From: an uncultured Lachnospiraceae bacterium
GTDB taxonomy: Bacteria; Bacillota; Clostridia; Lachnospirales; Lachnospiraceae
DNA length: 64,000 bases
Direction: 5' to 3'
NCBI GenBank assembly: GCA_946623875.1
Contig: CAMORO010000002.1
Span: 1-64,000, forward strand
In this document: positions 52,262 through 61,437 of the stretch, one piece after another
Layout of the letters: every line of letters starts with the position of its first letter
How positions within the stretch are numbered: the first letter of the stretch is position 1
Position numbers and translations under genes: made by a program
The notes under the pieces: generated by a model
What the model was told of the DNA's origin: nothing
Databases searched by the model: none
The model's input: the letters and a program-made list of their open reading frames with translations, nothing else

Positions 52262-53701
52262 ATGGATAATTTGACTAATGCTAAAATCTGGGATGCCAAA
52301 TTCCTGAGAATACTTATACCTGTTATTATCGGTTTTCTCATAATAAATGCGATCAAAAGAATATTCAGAAAGCGTGCGCAGATCCAGAAAAACCTGCACG
52401 AAAGATATCTGGCCCAACTTATGGAACTCGTGGTAATAATAGTGTGCCTTATAGATATCGTCGGTGTCATTGATGAAACAGATGATCTGGCTTCGCTCCT
52501 GATAAAAGGATCCGCTCTTATCGTTGCAATACTCGGTTTTGCCGCACAGACCGCAATTTCCGATATTATATGCGGCTTCCTTATAAGTATTTTCAAGCCG
52601 TTTGAAATAGGTGACAGGATCATCGTCGAAGGACAGGATCCCGGAATTGTTGAAGACATCACTCTTCGCCATACCGTATTAAAGATTTACGATGATCTGC
52701 GAATTGTTCTTCCGAACAGCCAGCTTAACACGAAGACACTTATAAATACAAGCTACAAGAATAAGGAACGGCGCGGTGTCCATCTGCAATTCTCGGTGAG
52801 CTATGAAACGGATGTCCAGAAGGCAATAGATGTCATACGTGACTGTGTGGCAGAGAGTCCGTATACACTTATGGTAGAAAACAACGGTATCATCGAAGAC
52901 TCCGGTCCGGTATACTTCCTAAAATTTGCGGACAGTGCCCTTATACTGGAAACTACTATCTTTATAAACAGGAATACAAGCAGTTACATAGCTACTACCG
53001 ATATAAATCTCCGTGTTAACAATGCATTTAAGGAGAACGGTATCGAAATTCCTTATAACTACCTTAACATTATTCAGTTTGAAGGTGAAAAGGCTGTTGT
53101 CGAAGTTGACGACAATCCGGATAAAGCCAAAAAGAAAAAGTCTTCTCCGTCCAAGCGTCATTACAGAACAAACACTGTAAGGCTTCTGGATAATTGCAGC
53201 AATATTAAAGATGCTGTGGATCTGGCGGATGTCTTTGCCAAAAAACAACGGCTTGAACCGGCTGCAAAGATGCAGCTTGAGCTGCTGACCGAGGAAACCA
53301 TCGGAGTTATCAGCAGTATAGTTGAAGGTGCCAATACAAGCTTCTGGATAGAGGGAAGCGGTCTTAAATACAGGATCCATGTAAGCTTCTCAGCCAAACT
53401 GGACAGTGCCGAATACAAGAAGCTCATTAATCTCTCATCTTCCGGTAAAAATGAAGCTGCCAAAGGTTTCACGGCCAGAATATGGGATATCATGATCAGA
53501 GGTCTGAATGATACGCAGAATTCGGACAATGATAAGAATAATAACGGTACAGGTGCAGGATACAACTGGTCCTTAAGCGAAACAGATGAAGTAAATGAAG
53601 AAGAGATTTCCGAATCGATACTTGCCGCGATCGCTGATGATATCAAGGTAAGCGTGACCAAGGATCGTGTTAATTTCATGGTTATAAAATCATTACAATA
53701 A
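52262..53701 (+). CDS. MscS-family mechanosensitive channel with extended C-terminus
   Basis: 479 aa. Three or so membrane helices (about 17-32, 55-75, 82-110); the pore helix region ALIVAILGFAAQTAISDIICGFLISIF and FEIGDRIIVEGQDPGIVEDITLRHTVL, LPNSQLNTKTLINTS are classic MscS. After the usual ~280-residue core there is an added domain of about 200 residues with a charged linker (KAKKKKSSPSKRH) and no known motif. It releases solutes on osmotic downshock. The added tail is unusual and may be regulatory. Confidence 0.88.
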   Translation: MDNLTNAKIWDAKFLRILIPVIIGFLIINAIKRIFRKRAQIQKNLHERYLAQLMELVVIIVCLIDIVGVIDETDDLASLLIKGSALIVAILGFAAQTAISDIICGFLISIFKPFEIGDRIIVEGQDPGIVEDITLRHTVLKIYDDLRIVLPNSQLNTKTLINTSYKNKERRGVHLQFSVSYETDVQKAIDVIRDCVAESPYTLMVENNGIIEDSGPVYFLKFADSALILETTIFINRNTSSYIATTDINLRVNNAFKENGIEIPYNYLNIIQFEGEKAVVEVDDNPDKAKKKKSSPSKRHYRTNTVRLLDNCSNIKDAVDLADVFAKKQRLEPAAKMQLELLTEETIGVISSIVEGANTSFWIEGSGLKYRIHVSFSAKLDSAEYKKLINLSSSGKNEAAKGFTARIWDIMIRGLNDTQNSDNDKNNNGTGAGYNWSLSETDEVNEEEISESILAAIADDIKVSVTKDRVNFMVIKSLQ

Positions 53702-53740
53702 GCTCAAAGGATCAGGGCGAACAGTTTTTCGGAATATATG

Positions 53741-53770
53741 TTTGCATTTGAAAAAATTATATGTTATACT
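53741..53770 (+). promoter_or_regulatory. lexA promoter
   Basis: TTTGCA (53741-53746), 18 bases, TATACT (53765-53770) with an extended TG-T before the -10. The LexA box begins ten bases after the -10, over the start site. Confidence 0.5.
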
Positions 53771-53779
53771 CTTCCTATC

Positions 53780-53793
53780 AGAACGGATGTTTG
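53780..53793 (+). promoter_or_regulatory. LexA box in front of lexA
   Basis: AGAACGGATGTTTG matches the Bacillus/Clostridia LexA consensus CGAACRNRYGTTYG at 13 of 14 positions. It lies 27 bases before the lexA ATG, consistent with autorepression of the SOS regulator. Confidence 0.75.
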
Positions 53794-53820
53794 AACATTC
53801 GTCATTTAAGGAGGTTATAT

Positions 53821-54435
53821 ATGGCTTACGGTAAGATAACTGCAAAACAGCAGGAAATCCTTGATTATATTAAGAAAGTGACGCTGCAGCGCGGATATCC
53901 TCCGGCTGTGAGGGAAATATGTGAGGCTGTTAAGCTTCGTTCGACATCCTCGGTGCATGCACATCTTGAAACCCTGGAGAAAAACGGATATATCCGACGT
54001 GATCCTTCCAAGCCGCGTGCCATTGAAATAATCGATGACAGCTTCCAGATGGTAAGACAGGAAATGACCTCTGTTCCGATAGTCGGACAGGTCGCTGCGG
54101 GATTACCGATACTTGCCGAGCAGAATATTAACGGCTACTTCCCCCTTCCCATGGATGTTGTTCCCAACAATGAAGTTTTTGTTCTTAAGGTCAAGGGCGA
54201 GAGCATGATCAACATCGGTATCATGGATGGTGATCAGATATTTGTGGAATGCTGCAATTCCGCGAATAACGGAGATGTGGTGGTTGCCATGATCGATGAC
54301 TCCGCCACTGTGAAGACCTTCTACAGGGAGGACGGTCATATCAGGCTGCAGCCCGAGAATGATACAATGGAACCTATCATCGTAGATAGCTGTCTGATAA
54401 TAGGCAAGGTATTCGGAGTGTTCAGAAGGATGTGA
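53821..54435 (+). CDS. lexA: SOS-response repressor LexA
   Basis: 204 aa from ATG 53821, behind AAGGAGG; the track start 53761 lies in the promoter. Winged-helix DNA-binding domain (ITAKQQEILDYI, GYPPAVREICEAVKLRSTSSVHAHL), Ala-Gly cleavage site in VGQVAAGLPI, and the Ser/Lys dyad in KGESMINIGIMDGD and DSATVKTFYR. It represses SOS genes and cleaves itself when RecA filaments form. The last 14 bases overlap the convergent rsfS gene. Confidence 0.96.
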   Translation: MAYGKITAKQQEILDYIKKVTLQRGYPPAVREICEAVKLRSTSSVHAHLETLEKNGYIRRDPSKPRAIEIIDDSFQMVRQEMTSVPIVGQVAAGLPILAEQNINGYFPLPMDVVPNNEVFVLKVKGESMINIGIMDGDQIFVECCNSANNGDVVVAMIDDSATVKTFYREDGHIRLQPENDTMEPIIVDSCLIIGKVFGVFRRM

Positions 54436-54811
54436 TCACCTTACCGTCACTCCAGATGCGTTCAAGGTTATAAAAGCTTCGATTTTCTTCATCAAACAGA
54501 TGAATTACGAAATCAACATAATCCATAAGTATCCAATTCGCCGAATCATATCCTTCGATCTGTTTCGGCGAAATGTGTTTATGGGCAAGCTTTTCCTCAA
54601 CATTATCACACATTGCCTGGATCTGGTTTGAATTTGATCCGGACGCGATTATGAAGTAATCCGCCATAACACTTATCCTGCTGATATCTATAACACGGAT
54701 ATCCATTGCCTTCTTATCAAGCAATGCATCGGTTGCTGTCCTGATAATATCTTTTAATTCATTGGAAATGCCTGTATCTGTTCCTTCAATCATTTTATTA
54801 GTGTCACCCAT
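54422..54811 (-). CDS. rsfS: Ribosomal silencing factor RsfS
   Basis: 129 aa from ATG 54811, preceded by GAGGAAA; the track start lies further inside yqeK. KKAMDIRVIDISRISVMADYFIIASGSNSNQIQAM is the RsfS core (split quote), followed by GYDSANWILMDYVDFVIHLF. It binds L14 and blocks subunit joining in starvation. Starts eight bases inside the end of yqeK and ends overlapping lexA. Confidence 0.94.
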   Translation of the reverse strand: MGDTNKMIEGTDTGISNELKDIIRTATDALLDKKAMDIRVIDISRISVMADYFIIASGSNSNQIQAMCDNVEEKLAHKHISPKQIEGYDSANWILMDYVDFVIHLFDEENRSFYNLERIWSDGKVITSF

Positions 54812-55409
54812 TGATCTGTTTCCTCTTATAGTATTCATATGCGTTCATGGTAGTAATATCAATACTGTTTTCACTGCTTGAAAGATAACGTATCGTATCA
54901 CCCATTATCATCACCAGAGCTTCATCGATATTATCCGAATTAAATGCCCTGCTCCGTATCCTGTCAAGATCTGAGGCTTTACTTCTTGTCGGCTCAATAT
55001 AATCCGATATAAACACTATCTTTTCAAGAAGAGACATATTCTGTCGTCCTGTTGTATGCCATCTGATCGCATTAAGAATATCCTTATCCTGAATACCGTA
55101 TTTTTTCCCGGCAAGATATGCTCCATATTTAGCATGAAGAAGAAAACCGTTTGCCTTCTCGAAGCCTGTGATCTCTATATTATTTTTCATACACTGCTCT
55201 ATCAGTTCATCATCCTTGTAACTCTTCGCGCAGTCATGCAGAATGCCCGCGATCTGGGCCTTGTAAACATCTTCATCATATTTCATGGCAAGTGCAGAAG
55301 CAATTCCGGCGACTCCGACAGAGTGTATATATCTGTGATGTTTAAGCTGTTTCTCCATCTTGTCATACAATGAATATATGAATTTATCATCGTAATTATA
55401 TGAGCTCAT
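54804..55409 (-). CDS. yqeK: YqeK, HD-domain Ap4A hydrolase (symmetrical)
   Basis: 201 aa HD-superfamily enzyme. HRYIHSVGVAGIASALA, GILHDCAKSY (HD pair) and VFISDYIEPTR match YqeK, which hydrolyses diadenosine tetraphosphate to two ADP. Conserved between nadD and rsfS; its start overlaps the nadD stop by one base (TAATG). Confidence 0.94.
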   Translation of the reverse strand: MSSYNYDDKFIYSLYDKMEKQLKHHRYIHSVGVAGIASALAMKYDEDVYKAQIAGILHDCAKSYKDDELIEQCMKNNIEITGFEKANGFLLHAKYGAYLAGKKYGIQDKDILNAIRWHTTGRQNMSLLEKIVFISDYIEPTRSKASDLDRIRSRAFNSDNIDEALVMIMGDTIRYLSSSENSIDITTMNAYEYYKRKQING

Positions 55410-56038
55410 TATCTGTATAATCCTTTTGACTGAATAATGTTTAATACAGCTTCGGGAACATAGTAACGTATTCCACGTCCCTCTCTTAAGTTATTGCGTA
55501 TCATGCTTGAAGAAATATCTATATCGGGTGTATCAAGAAGCCTTATGGATGAATTGTATTCAGACTCAAGATGCTTAACAATAGACAGAAGCCGTTCATC
55601 GGGTTCATGACCCCTGGGTGCTACCACCAGAATACATTTATCAAAAATGGTCTGTGAGTCATGCCATGTTTCGATATTATATATCGAATCCTCACCTATT
55701 ATAAAATACCATTCATTGTCGGGATATATCTCACTTAGCTCAGTTAATGTCTCACTGGTATAAGTATTGCCTCTCTTACGTATTTCATGATCCGAGACGG
55801 CAAAATGATCGTTACCTTCAACAGCGGCGCAGACAAGTTCCATGCGTATCGATGCATCAAGTATCTTTGAAGGATCCTTTAAATACGAACATCCTGTAGG
55901 CATAAATATTATACTGTCAAGCTCAAGGAGCTGAAACGCATTCTCTGCAAGGATCAGATGTCCGATATGAATGGGATTAAAGGTTCCACCCATTATACCT
56001 ATCTTTTTGTTTGATGGATTTAAGTCTGACAAAGTCAT
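55409..56038 (-). CDS. nadD: Nicotinate-nucleotide adenylyltransferase NadD
   Basis: 209 aa. GIMGGTFNPIHIGHLILAE with the (T/H)xGH signature, SETLTELSEIYPDNEWYFIIGEDS, and the C-terminal ISSSMIRNNLREGRGIRYYVP motif. Adenylates nicotinate mononucleotide in NAD synthesis. GGAGAG ribosome site four bases from the ATG. Confidence 0.95.
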   Translation of the reverse strand: MTLSDLNPSNKKIGIMGGTFNPIHIGHLILAENAFQLLELDSIIFMPTGCSYLKDPSKILDASIRMELVCAAVEGNDHFAVSDHEIRKRGNTYTSETLTELSEIYPDNEWYFIIGEDSIYNIETWHDSQTIFDKCILVVAPRGHEPDERLLSIVKHLESEYNSSIRLLDTPDIDISSSMIRNNLREGRGIRYYVPEAVLNIIQSKGLYR

Positions 56039-56068
56039 TTCTCTCCACCTGCCTTTTCCTTCACTGTA

Positions 56069-56086
56069 TGCAACTATTCAGAACAG
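56069..56086 (+). repeat. Solo end of the TGTAACTATTCAGAACAG repeat family
   Basis: TGCAACTATTCAGAACAG matches the 18-bp terminal repeat of the 41601 element at 17 of 18 positions. It stands alone in the 69-base nadD/yhbY gap; no matching second end is visible. A small hairpin ACGGAT...ATCCGT follows. Confidence 0.6.
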
Positions 56087-56107
56087 CACGGATATTTACA
56101 TGATCCG

Positions 56108-56401
56108 TTACGCTAAGGGAAGCTTGATCGTTGGTTTGTCCCTGTTCGGTTTATAAAGAATTATCTTTTTCCCGATGACCTGAACTATCCGGGAATGAGT
56201 TCTTTCAGCTATGATCTCAGCTATTGCATGCGGATCGTCTGCACAGTTCTTAAGTACTCCTATCTTTATAAGCTCACGTGCATTAACGGCTTCCTCCACC
56301 GAAGCGATAACCTCAGGAGATACACTCGCTTTACCTATATGTACCACAGGCTCCATGGTAGATGCAAGACTTTTTAAATATGCTCTCTGTTTGCTTGTCA
56401 T
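56108..56401 (-). CDS. yhbY: CRM-domain ribosome assembly protein YhbY
   Basis: 97 aa single CRM domain: MTSKQRAYLKSLAS start, VHIGKASVSPEVIASVEEAVNARELIKI and IVQVIGKKIILYKPN. Binds pre-50S particles. Follows obgE by 20 bases, the standard obgE-yhbY-nadD order. Confidence 0.94.
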   Translation of the reverse strand: MTSKQRAYLKSLASTMEPVVHIGKASVSPEVIASVEEAVNARELIKIGVLKNCADDPHAIAEIIAERTHSRIVQVIGKKIILYKPNRDKPTIKLPLA

Positions 56402-56421
56402 TGTTTTCCTCTTTCAACTGA

Positions 56422-57769
<1,348 letters not shown>

Positions 57770-57778
57770 AAATACTAC

Positions 57779-58063
57779 TTACTGTTCCACAGGATATACA
57801 GAAGCCTGTTTCTTATCTCTTCCTCTTCTTTCGAACCTCAGAACACCGTCAACTAATGCAAACAATGTATCATCACCGCCGCGTCCGACATTAATGCCGG
57901 GATGTATCTTGGTTCCGCGCTGTCTGTATAATATATTACCCGCCTTAACGAACTGTCCGTCAGCTCTCTTCGCACCAAGTCTCTTGGATTCGGAATCTCT
58001 GCCGTTCTTGGTGGAACCGACTCCCTTCTTATGAGCGAAATATTGAAGGTTCAATTCAAACAT
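57779..58063 (-). CDS. rpmA: 50S ribosomal protein L27 with Prp-cleaved N-terminus
   Basis: 94 aa. [22 protein letters not shown] and [15 protein letters not shown] are L27. The Firmicutes extension MFELNLQYF precedes AHKKG, and the QYF/AHKK junction is the known Prp cleavage site that exposes the N-terminus at the peptidyl-transferase centre. The protease gene lies five bases upstream. Confidence 0.97.
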   Translation of the reverse strand: MFELNLQYFAHKKGVGSTKNGRDSESKRLGAKRADGQFVKAGNILYRQRGTKIHPGINVGRGGDDTLFALVDGVLRFERRGRDKKQASVYPVEQ

Positions 58064-58068
58064 GACCG

Positions 58069-58383
58069 TTACACCTCCTCAATTATCAATTTCAAATTAT
58101 CTCCGTATTTTTTCTCGATGGATTCCAATCCGAGAACCAGAGAGTCCATAAGCAATTGCCCTTTTTCATCCGGTTCTTCGATAAAATCCCATCGAAGAGA
58201 ACCGTTATCAACCCCTCTCACTTTACTTCCTGTAAGCTTTTCCAGTGAATTGGCAGTGTTGATAACAAGTATGGATACCGCAGAACAAATGATATCCTTT
58301 CCGGCATCTTCGAAACCGGAATGTCCTTTGCACATAAAAGTCTGATATCTGTTATTGTGCTTCAAAACCATTGCCGTGATCAT
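58069..58383 (-). CDS. prp: Ribosomal-processing cysteine protease Prp
   Basis: 104 aa. The catalytic His is in [12 protein letters not shown] and the Cys in IICSAVSIL, as in Prp (YsxB). It removes the L27 N-terminal extension; position between rplU and rpmA is the hallmark. ATG lies behind a weak ribosome site. Confidence 0.95.
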   Translation of the reverse strand: MITAMVLKHNNRYQTFMCKGHSGFEDAGKDIICSAVSILVINTANSLEKLTGSKVRGVDNGSLRWDFIEEPDEKGQLLMDSLVLGLESIEKKYGDNLKLIIEEV

Positions 58384-58404
58384 TTAACATACCTACCAAG
58401 CTGA

Positions 58405-58710
58405 TTACGCATTGATCTTATCAATCTTAACCTGTGTGTATGCTTGTCTGTGACCATTCTTCTTATGATATCCGCTCTTTCTCTTGTAACGATAAACAAT
58501 GACCTTTTTACCGCGTCCGTTAGATACTACGGTGGCTTCAACAGTGGCATTGGCTACATCGGAACCAACCTTAAGCTTATCGTCGCTTACAGCAATAACA
58601 TTGTCAAAGGTTACGTTAGCGCCTTCCTCGACACCGAGCTTCTCAACCTTGATCACATCACCTTCGGAAACCTTATACTGCTTTCCTCCTGTTGCTATAA
58701 TAGCGTACAT
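58405..58710 (-). CDS. rplU: 50S ribosomal protein L21
   Basis: 101 aa from ATG 58710, behind AGGAGG; the track adds 17 codons from the leader. MYAIIATGGKQYKV, VIKVEKLGVEEG and KRKSGYHKKNGHRQAYTQVKID are L21. Binds 23S rRNA with L20. First gene of rplU-prp-rpmA. Confidence 0.97.
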   Translation of the reverse strand: MYAIIATGGKQYKVSEGDVIKVEKLGVEEGANVTFDNVIAVSDDKLKVGSDVANATVEATVVSNGRGKKVIVYRYKRKSGYHKKNGHRQAYTQVKIDKINA

Positions 58711-58785
58711 AGGGCACCTCCTATTCTGATTACTCGCTGGCTTCGGTAGTGCGCGGCACATTTATAACCCCACCAAGCGGCATAC
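58711..58785 (-). ncRNA. Candidate L21 leader (autoregulatory 5' UTR)
   Basis: The 75-base leader from the predicted start to the rplU ATG contains GCUUGGU pairing with ACCGAAGC (one bulge) around a G-rich loop, and CUGG pairing with CCAG nearer the ends. Position and size fit the L21 leader family of Firmicutes. I judged the fold by eye. Confidence 0.5.
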
Positions 58786-58791
58786 TCCAGT

Positions 58792-58820
58792 AGTTTAACA
58801 TGTCTTATAAACGTTGTCAA
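58792..58820 (-). promoter_or_regulatory. Promoter of rplU-prp-rpmA
   Basis: Minus strand TTGACA (58815-58820), 17 bases, TAAACT (58792-58797) with TGT extending the -10. Confidence 0.75.
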
Positions 58821-58862
58821 ACCATTTTTATCATATTCTCATCAGAACAGAAAATTCCCTGC

Positions 58863-59075
58863 CTATTTATTTATCCTATTTGGGGGATTTACGCCATCTG
58901 CAACATTTTCCCGCCTGATTACATCTTTGCTACCGGCTGCAGCAACCAATTCCATTTCATCATCTGACAGGATGGTTTTTTCAATCCGGCTGTATGTCTC
59001 ATCTATTACATTCTGCAGCATGGGATTCATGGCAAATCGTTGAAAATCAAATAATTTTCTCAATTTCTCTTCCAT
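58863..59075 (-). CDS. Small protein encoded after an ECF sigma factor
   Basis: 70 aa, not recognised. Start is convincing: AAGGAG eight bases before ATG. FDFQRFAMNPMLQNVIDETYSRIEKT looks helical, ILSDDEMELVAAAG may be a second helix, and the tail is polar. No membrane segment or Cys zinc site. It follows the sigma factor gene by about 62 bases on the same strand, the place of an anti-sigma factor or sigma partner, which is inference only. Confidence 0.6.
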   Translation of the reverse strand: MEEKLRKLFDFQRFAMNPMLQNVIDETYSRIEKTILSDDEMELVAAAGSKDVIRRENVADGVNPPNRINK

Positions 59076-59137
59076 ACAACACGCTCCTTCTTAGACATAT
59101 ACTTAACCTGCTGTATATTTATACGAATCATATCCGT

Positions 59138-59632
59138 TTATGGCAATGATGAAATCCTCAGCAGATCTTTAAGCTTTCCCAATGCTGCCTTGTGCTTAAC
59201 CTTAGTCATACCGTAGCTTATATTAAGCTTTTCGGATACCTCTGTGAGGGAGTAATCCTCATAGTACCGCATGATTATGATATCACGTTCATCCCGTGAA
59301 AGCTTCTTAAGAGCCAAAGCAAGCTCACCAAGTGCCTCCTCACGCAGATAGCTTTCCTCCACATTATCATTTGACACCATATCTTCCGAAAGCTCATCCG
59401 AAACCTTTGCAGACCTGAAATGATCCGTAAGGGTATTCCGCATGATAGTATATATCCATGTTGAAACAGCGGCCTTACCGGGATCATACTTCTCTGAATA
59501 TTTAAGAGCCTTTATGAACACTTCACTGGTTATATCCTCCGCTTCTTCCCTGTTACCGATACGGTTTAACAGATAGCCGAATATTTTGTCATGATATTCC
59601 CTGTACAACTGTTCCTCGTTTATGCCATTCAT
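59138..59632 (-). CDS. ECF-type sigma-70 family RNA polymerase sigma factor
   Basis: 164 aa with region 2 (LYREYHDKIFGYLLNRIGNREEAEDITSEVF, WIYTIMRNTLTDHFR) and region 4 (LSRDERDIIIMRYYEDYSLTEVSEKLNISYGMTKVKHKAALGKLK, quoted in parts here as one domain) and no region 1.1 or 3, the ECF layout. AAGGAG upstream. It should direct a small regulon, perhaps envelope stress given the SPFH neighbour. No classical membrane anti-sigma gene is adjacent. Confidence 0.88.
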   Translation of the reverse strand: MNGINEEQLYREYHDKIFGYLLNRIGNREEAEDITSEVFIKALKYSEKYDPGKAAVSTWIYTIMRNTLTDHFRSAKVSDELSEDMVSNDNVEESYLREEALGELALALKKLSRDERDIIIMRYYEDYSLTEVSEKLNISYGMTKVKHKAALGKLKDLLRISSLP

Positions 59633-59660
59633 TTATGTATATCTCCTTGTACGGATATCA

Positions 59661-60056
59661 TCACTTCTTCTTTTCGCCATCATCAATTCCGCCGGCATCA
59701 CAGTTTGATTCATGAAAACGTTTGATAAATTCAGCTTCGCATTTGTTTGTGTGACTCTGCTTGAGCTGAAACATATCACTAACCTTTGCCAGTGCACGGT
59801 TCTCTTCCATCAACTGCCTTGCCAGCCAGTCATCATATTTATTGTCCTTGAGTGTAGTTGCACTCTTTCGTGCGGTTTGCTTAACGGCATATGTCAATTC
59901 GGCAGAGGGCTTTACTGCCTGTGGCTGTTTCGTGTACCCGGCAGGGTTAAGTGTCCTGCCGGGATTCGCGTTTCCCACACGGGATTTATACCTTCTGACA
60001 GTAAAAACAATAAACAGTATGAATATTATTTCAAAAATATAAAAAAACTCCGTCAT
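59661..60056 (-). CDS. Small single-pass membrane protein between SPFH and sigma genes
   Basis: 131 aa from ATG 60056, six bases after GGGAG; the track start is 45 bases upstream without such a site. Residues 1-20 (EFFYIFEIIFILFIVFTV) are a membrane helix followed by RRYK, so the rest is cytosolic. The middle is Pro/Ala/Lys-rich and the C-terminal half helical (DDWLARQLMEENRALAKVSDMF). It is not NfeD, the usual SPFH partner. It lies 28 bases before the sigma factor gene and might regulate it; unproven. Confidence 0.6.
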   Translation of the reverse strand: MTEFFYIFEIIFILFIVFTVRRYKSRVGNANPGRTLNPAGYTKQPQAVKPSAELTYAVKQTARKSATTLKDNKYDDWLARQLMEENRALAKVSDMFQLKQSHTNKCEAEFIKRFHESNCDAGGIDDGEKKK

Positions 60057-60105
60057 TTCATCTCCCGAATGATTAAAGTAACTATCATAAACAGTTACCA
60101 CTGCA

Positions 60106-61113
60106 TTAATCGTCGCTCATAAGCCTGTCGATTATACCACCCTTTGGCTGGGCATTTTTAACAACCTCACGTCTGGCTCCCGCAGGTGCGCCGGGTTGTC
60201 TTACCGCCCCGTGAGCCGGACCGTCAGGCCTGACTGTCTCGGCGATTGCCGTTAACGATCCCGCAAGATTGGCTATATCGGTAGGTACCACTATCTTGGT
60301 TGCCTGACCGTCAGCCATCTTTTCGGCTGTTTCATATGATTTGAGCTGAAGATACTGCAACGAAGGGCGTGCCTCGTTGATAAGCTTGATACCCTCGGCT
60401 CTTGCACGCTGAACAGCCAGCAATGCCTCTGCTTCACCTTCCGCCTCTCTGATACGCTGTTCCTTAACTGCCTCGGCACGGAGTATGGCGGCCTGTTTCT
60501 CACCTTCTGCAAGTGTTATGGCTGACTGCTTTTTACCTTCTGCGGTAAGTATTGCTTCACGTTTCTCACGTTCCGCCCTCATCTGCTTTTCCATGGCATC
60601 CTGAATTGAACGGGGCGGCTGAATGTTCTTAACCTCTACACGGCTGACCTTTATACCCCATTTATCGGTTGCATCATCAAGAATGGTGGTTATCTGGGCA
60701 TTGATATTATCACGGGATGTAAGCGTCTCATCCAACGTCATGCTTCCTATGATATTTCTCAGAGTAGTTGCCGAAAGATTCTCTATGGCTGCAATAGGAC
60801 GTTCAACACCGTAAGTGAACAGTTCGGCATTAAACACCTGGAAGAAAACAACCGAATCAACCATCATGGTAACATTATCTTTTGTTATAACCGGCTGCGG
60901 CTCAAAATCGGCAACCTGTTCCTTAAGAGACACCTTCTTAACAACCCTGTCTATGAAGGGCCACATAAAATTAAGTCCGGCACTCAGAGTTGTCTTATAC
61001 TTGCCGAGTTCCTCAACTATATATGCACTGGCCTGAGGAACAATACACAGACTTTTAAATAGAATGATGATAAGTAAAACGATGATAACGAAAAAAGCTG
61101 TTAATCCCTGCAT
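60106..61113 (-). CDS. SPFH/band 7 (stomatin-like) membrane protein
   Basis: 335 aa. N-terminal membrane helix (about 3-22), the band 7 domain with IVEELGKYKTTLSAGLNFMWPFIDRV, DNVTMMVDSVVFFQV, and a long helical arm rich in Ala/Glu/Arg (REKREAILTAEGKKQSAI). Forms large rings in membrane microdomains. C-terminal tail is Pro/Gly-rich. AGGAGGG upstream. A -10-like TATAAT lies in the 115-base gap before it, which shows nothing else. Confidence 0.92.
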   Translation of the reverse strand: MQGLTAFFVIIVLLIIILFKSLCIVPQASAYIVEELGKYKTTLSAGLNFMWPFIDRVVKKVSLKEQVADFEPQPVITKDNVTMMVDSVVFFQVFNAELFTYGVERPIAAIENLSATTLRNIIGSMTLDETLTSRDNINAQITTILDDATDKWGIKVSRVEVKNIQPPRSIQDAMEKQMRAEREKREAILTAEGKKQSAITLAEGEKQAAILRAEAVKEQRIREAEGEAEALLAVQRARAEGIKLINEARPSLQYLQLKSYETAEKMADGQATKIVVPTDIANLAGSLTAIAETVRPDGPAHGAVRQPGAPAGARREVVKNAQPKGGIIDRLMSDD

Positions 61114-61228
61114 GACAAAACCCTCCTTTTTCTCTAATGCCTATAACATCCTCATATTTTTACAGTTATCAAATAATCACTCATATTATACATCAAAAAT
61201 AAATATAATCATATCTTTTATTGTGTTT

Positions 61229-61435
61229 TTACGGTGCTTCTATGAATTTTTCATTATGTTCGCCGAGCAAAACATTTTCAATGGAGTTATATGCGGTTTC
61301 ATCAATGGCATCATCAAGTCCGGTCAACGCCTTGAAAGGTGAGAACTGCGCCGCACGGTTCTCCATTGGCATCCGCGGATGCTTCAGGGACGTATGATGT
61401 TCCATATCTATTATCTTAAGGTACTTATCATTCAT
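61229..61435 (-). CDS. YolD-like small protein
   Basis: 68 aa. HPRMPMENRAAQFSPFKALTGLDDAIDE matches the YolD-like motif (R-A-x-QFxPFxAL) found with Y-family polymerases in Firmicutes. It follows dinB by two bases. Members are DNA-damage-linked, perhaps polymerase cofactors; function is not established. Start ATG overlaps the dinB stop region. Confidence 0.72.
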   Translation of the reverse strand: MNDKYLKIIDMEHHTSLKHPRMPMENRAAQFSPFKALTGLDDAIDETAYNSIENVLLGEHNEKFIEAP

Positions 61436-61437
61436 AA

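Noticed and set aside
59661-60056. NfeD partner of the SPFH protein
   Set aside because: No OB-fold or multi-pass membrane region; only one N-terminal helix and a charged soluble part.
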